This document shows, piece by piece, positions 41,603 to 52,529 of a stretch of 64,000 nt of DNA; position 1 is the first letter of the stretch, and each line of letters starts with the position of its first letter. A model generated the notes under the pieces. That model made no database searches. It saw only the letters and a list, made by a program, of their open reading frames with translations, and was not told where the DNA came from. Source of the stretch: Rosa chinensis (lineage: Eukaryota > Streptophyta > Magnoliopsida > Rosales > Rosaceae); NCBI RefSeq assembly GCF_002994745.2, contig NC_037094.1:5006001-5070000 (forward strand), in the 5' to 3' direction. Position numbers and translations under genes: made by a program.

Positions 41603-44600
41603 TCAACTTTCCTCCCAGTCTATGTCATCTTCATCCTCTGCAGTAGCATCGGCTTCGACGTTTAAGTCATTGACCTTGTAATTTCCATTGGCATCACCTG
41701 CAGTGGTTTACAGAAAAGACAAAGTTAATGAAACAGACTGAGACAAACTCTGGCAATGACTGATTCAAGTCACAAAATAAATTCCTTCAATTCAACTCAT
41801 CGAAAGACCAGCAAGATACCAATGTTTATGGGGTGTGTATTAGAAAGGAGGCCTTGTCAAATGAGTAGGGGAAAAAATCCCAAAAATAAAAAAATGATGC
41901 CAATAAGACCATTGTGCAACACAGAAATATTCAAGCACATTAAAGAAGAATCCATCACATATTACATCAAAGAAGAATCGTCAATGAATTTTTATCCTAG
42001 ACATGAAATTTTAAATAAGAAACTATATATCAACAGGCCATTTTCATTGTTCTTTCAAAGGAGGTTGAGAATTCAAATCAAACATCAAGTGGAATTGAAC
42101 ACAGATTGTCAGATAATGACCTGTACCTGCAACTGGAGCCTCTTGCCAGTCAACATTATCTTCTCCTTCATCTCCTTCATTCAGATCACGTTTTGACTTC
42201 ATGCCAACCTGACGACTCTTTGCTGCTTCTTCTTCTTGTCTTTTTATTAAAGCAGCGTAATAGGCTTTGAAATACTCATCCTATAGAACAATGAAGAAAC
42301 AAATGAGTGATGTTTTATACCTTATTGAAGCATAATATGAGCGACATTCTTTCCTTCTTTTTTTTTTTTTTTTTTTTTGTGAAGGGGTGGGGGAGGTGTA
42401 ACATCAAGGTAGAAAAAGAAACTTGCACAAACCTGGAAAGCCTTATCATTATCTTCAGCATTTGACTTTTTGTCATCTGAATACTCTGGAGCTGCTAACG
42501 TGCCATCCATCTTTGCCTCCTGCTTTACCTCTCCACGCTGTTCCTTTGTCAGGTTCATCCCTTGCTTTATCATCCAAGGTGGCAAAATTTTCTGGCCTGT
42601 AATATCAGCTTCTGATTTGACATCGTTACCCTTGCCTTCATTCCCAAAATCAACTTCAACCTGCCAAGATCCAGTTCAATCATAAGGAACTGCATAACCA
42701 ACCAGTCCTTTGATAATACACTTCAGACATGTTAAAAATCAGAACTGCAATCAAACTGGTGAAGAAAAAAATATTCCTCACTCTACAATTAATGGTGCAA
42801 CTTCATTCATTAGCATCTAAACAAGAAGTCGTACCATGAAATTAAGACAGTCTAAACCTGAGGTGCTGATCAAGGATATTAAATTAATTGCATTTGATTT
42901 CATCACCATATAATTAATAAGGCACAAAACTACAATTTTAAAAGAAAACAAAAACTTGAATCTTGGAAGGAGGGAGACAAGAATTACTTTTGTATCTCCA
43001 AGAAAAGGCATGGGCGTTCCACCGTACCCCAGCCCATGTGAAGATTTGGAGGGATCCATGGCACTAGATTCTCCATTCTCTGCACGTCGTTGAGCATGTG
43101 CTCGTGCTTCCCAAGCTTGGAGAGTTCCAAATTCAGGAGCAGGTAAGTCTTTCACCCTATTAATTTGTTCCATTAAAGGCTTCAGCTGTACCTGCATCCC
43201 CATCATTCTATCAGCTCAGACAGAATGGCAGCAGTAGAATTGAAAGAACAATAACAAGCAACAATTTGTGTGACAAATCAACTTGAATGACAACAGCAGC
43301 AACAACAAACACCAAAAAATGCTAATGCTACTATCATCATTGACGAGTGTAAATCCAGTACTGTTTGTAATGGACAACACCCTCAACTGTCAAGAGATGG
43401 TCTTACAAATTTGATGATGGATCATAAGACCGTACAATACACGTTCCAGGAAATCAATTTCAAACTTAAATCAAAACATGACTCCTGAGAACCAGCATAA
43501 TCCATTGCAAGTGTAATGGAAAACACCTTATGTCCTATTGTGCTCAACAGGGCCATCTTAACAGATCTATTTAGGGGAGCAATATGCAACATACATGATC
43601 CCGTATGAAATGCTCAGGCTATTTCAGGAAACCTTGCACAACTTCCAGGAGATCAATTCTAAACTTCAACCCAATCAGTAGTCATAACGATGTTTGTACC
43701 CCGTGTGATGGGGCTTTGCTCAATGATCGTGTTGTAATAGTGAACCTAGTCATTTATTAGGACCACATGGATCTTGCACAAGATTGATAGCTACTCACTT
43801 TTTCACTTGATGGTCGAGTCCTACATGATACTCTTGTAACTTGTATTCTCTCGTTGTACATGGTCAAAATTCAAAACCTCTCCGCCTTCCAAAATGGATG
43901 TATATTATGATTCTTGTGGTTAGTTCAATCCATAAAAATTTAATAAAATGAAGTTATTTTCACATGGAAACATTCAGATTGTTAAACCCTTTTAAGTGTT
44001 CCCTTGCATCTTGATACCCACAGAGGTATGTTTTAGCAAATTAAGAAAACAAAATGTCAACAGAAAACTTATAAGATCATAATTATAAAAAAACAAGAAC
44101 AAAAGGTAAAAAACAAAACCCAAACAAACCTCCATATTTTGAAGCATGTCTTTCAGTTTTTCACGCCTTTGCCTCCTTGCATTGCTATCTCCATCTCCTA
44201 CATCTTGAGAAGCTAGCTTGTCACTCTCAGCCACAAGCTCCCCATTGCAACTCTCGCAGTGGAAGTACTCATCCTCCAAAGAGATGAGTTGCAGTGCATC
44301 CAAAGCATTGTATCTATAGATATGGGCTTGCATTTAAAATTCCAGCATGAAAAAGAGAACAACACTACGAAAATAAATAAGTAAATAAAAAAGACAGCTG
44401 AAACCTTTTCCCACAGTTAGGGCATACATATTCCTGAACTGTGTTCTTGTCCTCCAATTCATCTTTCAGTTTTTTCCTCATACGGTGCAGTCTGTACCTT
44501 ACTACATCATATATCTGAAACAAATTTTGTGTAAGTCCTTTTCCAAAGAAGGCAATATTTTATCAAGATCAGATAAATTAAATAATTAAGTTAACTTGCA

Positions 44601-45782
44601 TTTCTGGTAAAGAAGGAAAAATATTAAAAAATCTTGCCTACACTAACCAATTCAATTATCATCCAGTTATCAGGCAAATGCTTTATATGTTCGCAGTTGT
44701 CAAACTAAACTACAACATAAATATAAACATGCAAACATAGGAAATTAACCTGAGCATAGTCCAGACAGCAGTAAGAGTGAGTGTGCAACTTAATTTTCTC
44801 TTCCCCTTCTTTTGTATGTTGTTGCCCGTCAGCTGTTGCCGCAACTGCAGCACTAAATATCTTTGCACCCTTAGCTGTCTGCAAAAATCAATAATATGTA
44901 GTTACAGATGCTGTTAATACTTAATATGCTGCCTGGTCTTTTAACACTTCAAGCATGTTGATCGCATTATGTATACTAATAACAACAAATTGAATCAGAA
45001 TTATATAAACAGCAATCGCAGATGCATTGAACCAATCAGAAACAAAAAAGCACCAAAGAAAATAATGAAGTTCCATCAAAATCACCTCCTTCCTATGGTC
45101 TCGAGTGACCAGTTTCTCCTCCTCAAAAAATCGCAAAGTACGACGAAGTTGCTTCGAGTGCAGTTTCAAGTCCTTTGCCAAATCCTCTTCTCTCACCCAT
45201 TGTCGCCTAGCACGAAAACATCAAGGCATTACTCAAAATTGCAACCAAAGCAGGTTACGGAACAAACAGCTCGCAAATTCTTCCTCAATTCTCAAGCACA
45301 AACACAGTCATCTCACATAAAACAGATGCACAAACAACTCATTTGCAATGCCTATGGATAGTTAAACATCCTTCTCTAAGCTCACAGCTCCAGACGATCA
45401 ACCCTAATTTAAATCTTTTAGTGATCAAGGTTAACATTCAGTGTGTTTTTCCTAGTTTCAACTCGAAACAATTTTCGAAACTCCATAATTCCAAACCAAT
45501 CAAAATGAACTTGACGAACCTTGAGAGCGCGTCGAGCACAACCACGGCAATTCCCCGATTGTCGCTCCGGCCAGTCTTGGGCTGGTTATCCCCTTTCGTG
45601 GTTATGTCATCGTAGAACGCCCTCGCCGCGAGCTTCACCAACCTGAAGCGAATTGAAAACAAAAACAAAGCAGAGAAACCAGAAATCAAATATTCATAAT
45701 CGTTCGGTGTTGAATTTGGAGGGAAATTGATGAAAGGAATTTAGAAAAACCATCGGTACCTATTGAAAGGCTCGATACTCAT
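41603..45782 (-). CDS. TFIIE alpha subunit, copy 1 (10 exons, 456 aa)
   Basis: Large subunit of the general transcription factor TFIIE, which with the beta subunit recruits and stimulates TFIIH at RNA polymerase II promoters. Ten exons with GT-AG borders that I can join in frame: 45760-45782, 45520-45642, 45086-45206, 44750-44878, 44405-44514, 44130-44313, 42988-43191, 42433-42660, 42127-42280, 41603-41697 (1,371 nt). The start MSIEPFNRLVKLAARAFYDD is followed by the winged-helix region (RQWVREEDLAKDLKLHSKQL, then EEEKLVTRDHRKE). The zinc ribbon has C163, C166, C188 and C191 (CX2C-X21-CX2C), complete. The middle has VQLKPLMEQI and LPPWMI motifs, and the protein ends in an acidic EDEDDIDWEES tail typical of the family. 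The length is somewhat below or near Arabidopsis homologues. All splice phases fit, so it is probably functional. Confidence 0.93.
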
Positions 45783-46517
45783 GGTCTAGGGATTTCAATT
45801 GTGAAATTGCTTTCGGTTTTTTTGGATAGCGCTGTTCTTCGCAATCGGGTTTTTAGGTTCCGGGATTTTCTCAGGCGGAGAGAGATCGGAGTCTCTCTGT
45901 TAGGTTTAAGGCCTACGGCATTTGGCAGGGGAGCTTTCAGCTATTATTATGGCACTGGAATTTTGCTACAAGTGGAAGGTCGTTATGAAATCTTCTTAGT
46001 AATTTTTGGCTTTTTTTTTTTGTCTGACTTGTAATTTTTGGCTACTGTTTTCCACTTTTTCCTTTTCGGGTTTCTTTGGGCCTTTTGTGCTGCTTTGGGT
46101 CTGAATGGCCGGCCCTTTTAATCCCATCAGTCCAACTCCAACCCTTTATTTTTCTACTTAATTGGCAAATCCTCACCGAAGTACCGAGAGACCAACCCTT
46201 ACTTACCCAGCCATACTTTACGTTACGGCATTAGTTACCGATTAAGACTTTAAAGGTAACAAAAAATAATGATGTTGAACACTTGAACCCCTGGTTAGAG
46301 TTCAAACACTGAGACATGTAGCGGAAATGATCCTAAAAAATAAAATAAATTTTTTTTACCATTTCATTGAATAACAGCATTATGTATTTTACATGTATAT
46401 CATTCACAAAGCCTTCAGCCCTCACATTATAACTTGCTTAACTTTGTACATATCAACGTCATCATCGACCATAAATGTGAAGTTTAGAAACATCAGAGGA
46501 CAAAAAAGCTTTGCTCT
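45783..46517. other. Spacer between the TFIIE-alpha copies
   Basis: This holds the promoter of copy 1 and the 3' flank of copy 2. No clear TATA box. The minus strand immediately upstream of the copy 1 ATG has a purine/pyrimidine-mixed 5' UTR-like stretch. Nothing else recognised. Confidence 0.4.
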
Positions 46518-46613
46518 TCAACCTTCCTTTCAGTCTATATCATCCCTTATCCTCTGCGGTAGCATCTGCTTCGACATTCAAGTCATTGACCTTGCAATTT
46601 TCATTTGCATTAC
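46518..46613 (-). pseudogene. Decayed last exon of TFIIE-alpha copy 2
   Basis: Behind a CACAG acceptor, the frame reads NANENCKVNDLNVEADATAE, paralleling copy 1's last exon (DANGNYKVNDLNVEADATAE). It then loses the reading frame: GAGGATAAGGGATGATATAG gives an early TGA where copy 1 encodes EDEDDIDW. It lies downstream of the copy 2 stop codon and is not needed by the truncated frame. It is a relic that proves copy 2 once had the full C-terminus. Confidence 0.85.
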
Positions 46614-46729
46614 CTGTGCGAAGAAGACAGAGTTAATGAACATCGTATCAAGATCTCAATGAAAGAGGTTGATAAATCAGGAATAGAACACTGATTGTGC
46701 ACAGTGATGTTTACCTGCACTGATGCCAC

Positions 46730-49700
46730 TTATTCCCAGTCAATATTATCATCTCCTTCATCCTCATCCCGTTCTGACTTCATGCCAACCCGACGAACCT
46801 GATGACTAGAGATGTGCATTTGTGAGGATTCCATTTGCCTGACCTCTCCACACTGTTCCCTTGTAAGAGTCATCTCTTGCTTGATCATCCAAGGTGGTAT
46901 AACTTTTAGGTCTGTATTATCAGCTTGAGATTTTATATCCTTACCCTTGTCCTCATTCTTAGAAAACACAACTTCAACCTGCCGAGATCCAGTACGTTTA
47001 TAACAACAGTCAAAGTTTATTTCGGTTTTGACTTGTCCTCATCAAGTCAAAACTGCAAAGCATCGTTTAGAAAGCTGAAAATGCATAAAGTACTATATGT
47101 AGAAAGGCAAAGCATGAAACAAAGACCATAAAAACCCAAGATACCCACCAAATGATATTTAAGTACTTGCATTATATCAACACCAAAAAAACTGTAGTTA
47201 GAATCCTAATCTCACCTGAAGGGTGATACATAAAACTGAGATTCCAGAGGGAGGGGTAAAAGAATCACCTTTGTATCTCCAACGTAAGGCATGGGCGTCC
47301 CACCATACCCCAGCCCATGAGAAGATATGGAGGGATCAATGGCACTAGATTCACTATTCTCTGCAAGTCGTGGAGCACTTGCTCTGGCTTCCCAAGCTTG
47401 GAGACTTCCAAATTCAGGAAATGGTAAATCTTTAACTCTATTAATTTGTTCCATTAAAGGCTTCAGCTGTACCTGCATCCAATTCATTTTATCAACTTTA
47501 AAAGAATGATAGCAGTGGAATATACATGTTCATGTGAGACATCAGCTAAAATGACAACAGCATGCAGCAACAAAAAGGACCCAAAAAAAAAAAGTGATGA
47601 TAATGCTAAGTAAACTATTAGCAGTAATAATCATTGCAAAGTTTAACCCCAGCAAAATCATCATTTCTTACATACTGTTAGCAATGACACCCTACTTTGT
47701 AAGAGATGACAATAAGGTATTGGAGGACTGCTTTAGAAGCACTACCATGAGCATGGGTATCGCTTGCCATTAAAAGGATCATCCACAAGATGATTAAAAG
47801 ACCCAACGAAGATACTGTAAACAAAACCATGCAGAATACCCTTGGCCATGAAGCATTCAGAACATTTACCCGGTTAGGTATGCCCTTGCATTCTCATATC
47901 CAAAAAGTAGGTGATAGCAGATTCACATTACAATCAAGAAAACGAATGTGTAGGATAAACTTATAAGATACTTATTATGAAAAACAGGGACAAGCAAAAT
48001 AAGGTGAAAAGCAGAAACCAACAAACCTCCATATTTTGGAGCATTGCTTTGCAGTCTCGGCCTGCTGTGGTTTGAGAATCTAGCTTGTCACTCTCAGCCA
48101 CAAGTATCCCATTGCAACTTTCGCAGTGGAAGTATTCATCCTCCATAGAAACCAGTTGCAGTGCATCCAATGCGTTGTATCTAAAGATTTGTGCTTGTAT
48201 TTATAATTCCAGTATCAAAACGTGGAACATAGACATAAACACACAGAAGAAACAGAAACAGTTAAAACCTTTTCCTGCAGTTATGGCATACATATTCCTC
48301 CACTGCGTGCTTCCCCTCCAGTTCATCTTTCAGTTCTTTCTTCAAAAGGTGCAGTCTGTACCTTACTACATCATATATCTGAAAAACAAGAATGTTTTAG
48401 GCCTTCTAGCCAAATCTTGATCAGCATATGAGAATAGAAAAATCAAGCTACACAAGGAAAATAACAACGAGTTGTTTTGCCTTTCCTGTAATGAAATAAA
48501 CAAAAGCAACTTAACCCAGTATCATGCTAAATAAATTAGGAAGCTAAATTCAGGCCTAAATTATAAAAATGCAAATATTGCATATCAACCTGAGCATAGT
48601 CCAGACAGCAGTAAGAGTGAGTCTGCAGCTTAATTTTCTCTTCGCCTTCTTTTCTGTGTTGTTGCCCATTGGCTGTGGCAGCAACCGCAGCACTGAAAAT
48701 CTTCACACCCTTAGCTGTCTGCAAAAAAAAGATCAAGCGATGTAAGGAATAGATATACATGAAGGATTCAGATCATCCAATCATGCAGCTTGTTAATGCC
48801 TATCTAAAATAAGCAGAGGAGCAGGTTTTAGTTTGAACAAATTACTAGAGTTCATGCTTTACATTATCATATTGTTTGGTGGTGAACCTAAGACCGTACA
48901 GTTTACAATAGGTAGTAGCAATCTATTTTATTAAACCTTAGACCTATCAACTCATAGTGCAACGAGAGCTGAGTGGCCTCGAACCTCCAGCATCACTTTA
49001 GCCAAACATGGTTTATTCCATTCTTAGGGATATTGAGCACTGCAATCAATACATATACCTAGGATTTATCAGTTCTGATTTTTGTATATATTCTTCCCAG
49101 TCTTTAACACTTTAGGTGTGTTACTTTTTGAAAACTTGAAATGCCTAACTGGACATTATTTACAACAAACAAATCCATCAGAAGGATATAAAGAAGAGCT
49201 AGAAAACAACAGAACTAAAATCAACAAAATAACCTCTTTCCTATGTTCTCTGATCACCAACTTTTCCTCCATCAACATTTGCAAAACACGACGAAGTTGC
49301 TTGGGGTGCAGTTTCAGGTCCTTCGCCAGATCTTCTTCTCTCACCCATTGTCGCCTGGCATCAAAATATCCATATATCACTCAAAAGCAGTAGCAAATGA
49401 TGGAAGCAAAAGAGCTTGCACACGTTCTCCCCCAAACACACACGAAACACATAGTGAAAAACACAACCAGAAATATCTGTACATAAATATATGGATGGAT
49501 CATTTAGCTACATAATACAGTAATCGGATTAAGTTAATGAAACGAAAAACAATTTCTTAACCAAAGCAGTTGCTCATATGCCAAATTGAACAGACCTAAT
49601 TCACATCATTCTCCATGACTAATAACTGTCTTCAACTTCAATTTCCAGCCATTTACAAAAACACAAAACGGTTCCAATATTCCAAAGCAATAGAGTTTAG

Positions 49701-49942
49701 CTTCCCAAACCTTGATAGCGCGTCGATCACCACGACGGCGATTCCCCTATTGTCGCTCCGGCCAGTCTTGGGCTGCTTATTATCACTTTCCGGCGTGACG
49801 TCATCGTAGAACGCTCTGGCCGCAAGCCTCACAAACCTAAAGAACCGATTACAAACGCAAAATGTAGAAGCAGAGAACAAAACCAGTGGAGAAACCCTGG
49901 GAATTGAAGAAGGGGGTACCTGTTGAAAACCTCGATGCTCAT
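46730..49942 (-). CDS. TFIIE alpha subunit, copy 2, C-terminally shortened (8 exons, 371 aa)
   Basis: Tandem paralogue of copy 1. Exons in frame: 49920-49942, 49711-49836, 49234-49354, 48590-48718, 48269-48378, 48027-48180, 47269-47472, 46730-46978 (1,116 nt). The N-terminal winged-helix part and zinc ribbon (C164, C167, C189, C192) are intact. Differences from copy 1: exon 6 lacks 30 nt (the RRQRREKLK region), and the final exon fuses material equal to copy 1 exons 8 and 9, missing the segment in between, so it passes from GEVRQMESSQMH to VGMKSERDEDEG and stops at DDNIDWE. The acidic end is thus replaced by a shorter acidic end. No premature stop lies inside the domains, so a protein of reduced function is possible. 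A copia element lies 124 bp upstream of the ATG. Confidence 0.82.
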
Positions 49943-50065
49943 TGTTTTGCTCCTCAATGGTTTTACGTAGTCGGTCACTTTCGTGTTTACTTCCGCTCCG
50001 GCCAGAGAGAGAGGTGGGGGATTCTGTTATGTTTATGAAACTGCCAGCCTTTTTATACGCTCCGG

Positions 50066-50258
50066 TGTAAAAGTAAAAATGGATTTGAATTGGTCTACTT
50101 ATTTCATTCATAACCCCTTTATATAGGCATAGAATTACAACGGAAATATCAATTACATTGATGATACTAAATGCTGATTGAGCTGTGATTTGTAATTGCT
50201 TGATTCCCTCTTCGTCTGTTTCTTTGACGAAGGCACATAATGTGTTTTTCCTTTAACA
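50066..50258 (-). repeat. 3' LTR of copia C (193 bp)
   Basis: Minus strand TGTTAAAGG...CTTTTACA. A TATA-like CTATATAAAGG lies at about 50117-50127 on the minus strand. It ends 124 bp upstream of the TFIIE-alpha copy 2 ATG and reads toward it, so its promoter could act on that gene. Confidence 0.92.
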
Positions 50259-51246
50259 CTCCCTCTTGTGCCCAGTCAAAGACGAAATGGTGCATGAGTT
50301 GTTGCCTCACTAAAAACCTCGCTAAGTAACAATAAAAACCCTGTGGGACAAAAATAAAACTTGGTCGAAGGAAAAGAGCACAACGCATCTTCTACATTTG
50401 AGAATGACATGTGTGTGTTAGACTCCCCCTGACGTCTACACCTCCCCCTGATCATTACATTAATCAAGTGAGCTTGGAAAGTCTTCGCATTCCTATGCTT
50501 TTCACATGTTTCTCAACTGTGGCCTTAGGCAGTGATTTGGTGAACAAATCTGCCACATTCTCCTCAGACCTTACTTGGTTCACTTGAATCTTGAGGAGGG
50601 CCTGTTGTTGCTGATTGTAGAACAACTTTGGCAATATGTGTTTTGTGTTATCACCCTTAATATAACCTAGCTTCATCTGTTCGATGCAAGCTGCATTGTG
50701 TTCATAAATGCAAGTAGGCTCTTCAATGGTAGAACTCAAACAACTAGTCCCTCGAATATGTGTGATGATAGCTCTTAACCATACACACTCACGGACCGCC
50801 TCATGTAGAGCGATGATCTCTGAGTGGTTCGAGGACGTAGTCACAAGGGTTTACTTGGTTGATCTCCAAGATATCGCTGTGTTCCCATTGGTAAATACAT
50901 AACCAGTTTGGGAACGATCTTTATGTGAATTAGAGACGTACCCAGTGTCAGCAAAACCGACCAAAACGTCATTTGGCGTTTTAGTGTAGGGAGTGGCGCT
51001 TTCGCCATCAACATTTCCTTTAGGGATTGCAGTTCCATCTGCGGTCCCTCTTGTCTCTCTGTAGGAAAAGAACAGTCCCAAGTCAATGGTTCCTTTTAGG
51101 TATCGAAAATATTCTAGATACCATTCCAATGACGCTGCGTTGGCGTTGAGCTAAATCTAGCTAACAAGTTCACTGAGAATGCAATGTCTGGTCGAGTAAA
51201 TTGGGCTAAGTACAATAATGCGCCTATTGCACTTAGATAGAGAATT

Positions 51247-52529
51247 GGGCTAATTACTGTTTAGTACCCTGTGGTTTGAGTCCAACATCGATTCAGTCCC
51301 TCGACTTTCAATTTCATCAAAAACACCCCTGTATTACCAAATTTCATCTAATAGGTCCTTCCGTCAACAATCCGTCAATTGGAACCGTTAACTCGCTGAC
51401 GAGGCATGCCATGTCAGATTATGTGGGCCCCACCTATCAGGCAAAATGTCAAAATTACCCCTGCCTCTCTCCCAGCTCCCACACTCACACACCGTCTCTG
51501 TCTCTCTCTAAATGCCCAAAATAATGGCCTTCTCAAATCAAAACCAAATCTTCAGACCAAATTTAGGTTGTGTTTTTATGATTTGATTCAATTGAATCGG
51601 AATGGTGGTGCAGATGATGAAGCGATGGCCATGGCCGCTGCTAAATACAAGGAAGGAAGTACGAGGTGAGGCTGCTGCTACGACTGGAGGGGTGAGATCT
51701 AGCGTAGAAGTGGCCGGCGTCGCGGATGTGTCCGGCGAGGAACATGTCGTCTGGGTACTCTTGGTCAGTGTAGGCAGAACTTGGTTCAGCTCCGCATGAA
51801 ACCTGATATTTTGCCTCTTCTTCGCAGAGGACTATGACGACGACAAGATGGTGGTCTGAAATTCATCAGTGTCATCCACCTCTTCCTCCTCCGATGAAGA
51901 AGATGACGACGACGCTGTCGCCGACATAGCCTCCTCCTCTGGTGAATTCGACACCATCTCCCACGAGTCGGCGCTCATGATCAGAGAGCAAGAGAGAGAG
52001 ATATTGTTTTATCCTTGGGAGATAGCCTTCACTGTGTTTGATGCAAGTCTCTGTTTCTGTTGTTCTTTTAATTCAATTTGATTCTAGGTGGTCAATTTTG
52101 TTGAAAATTTTTAGTCTTTTGTTGTCTATGTTAGAGTTTAGTGTTATTGGTGAACTGGGTTTGATGGTGTGAGACTGGAGGTGGAGGCGTAGAGAACGTC
52201 TGGAGTCTAGTCGGAGGTCAGAGATGGAGGGGCGGCCATTGCAGAAGAGGTGGTGGTTCTCTTTCTGGCCTGGGCCTGGGCAAGCCGAGTTCTTCTAGAG
52301 CTAGGAGAGAGGCAGGGGCAATTTTGACATTTTGCCTGATAAGTGGGGCCCACATAATCTGACATGGCTTGCCTCGTCAGTGAGTTAACGGTTCCAATTG
52401 ACGGATTGTTGACGGAAGGACCTATTAGATGAGATTTGGTAATACAGGGGTGTTTTTTATGAAATTGAAAGTCGAGGGACTGAATCGATGTTGGACTCAA
52501 ACCACAGGGTACTAAACAGTAATTAGCCC
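51247..52529. mobile_element. Gene-capturing MULE, 1,283 bp, TSD TAGAGAATT, nested in copia C
   Basis: The termini are near-perfect inverted repeats (GGGCTAATTACTGTTTAGTA at both ends on opposite strands) of about 230 bp (51247-51478 and 52298-52529). A perfect 9-bp duplication, TAGAGAATT, flanks it (51238-51246, 52530-52538). It interrupts the RT/RNase H part of element C, so it moved after element C inserted. No transposase. The core carries fragments of a plant NT-type C2-domain gene. Confidence 0.88.
51602..52047 (+). pseudogene. Captured NT-C2 domain gene fragment
   Basis: The start MVVQMMKRWPWPLLNTRK matches the N-terminus of a plant family with an EEIG1/EHBP1-type N-terminal C2 domain (remembered Arabidopsis AT2G25460, MVVKMMKWRPWPP...). 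The next piece, KYEVRLLLRLEG, is one frame away. Farther on the frame gives an acidic SSSDEEDDDDAV stretch and then FYPWEIAFTVFDA, the conserved end of the same domain, before a possible splice donor. Frameshifts, an early stop and lost middle exons make it non-functional. UTR-like sequence (51490-51600) is included, so the capture took genomic DNA with the gene start. Confidence 0.7.
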
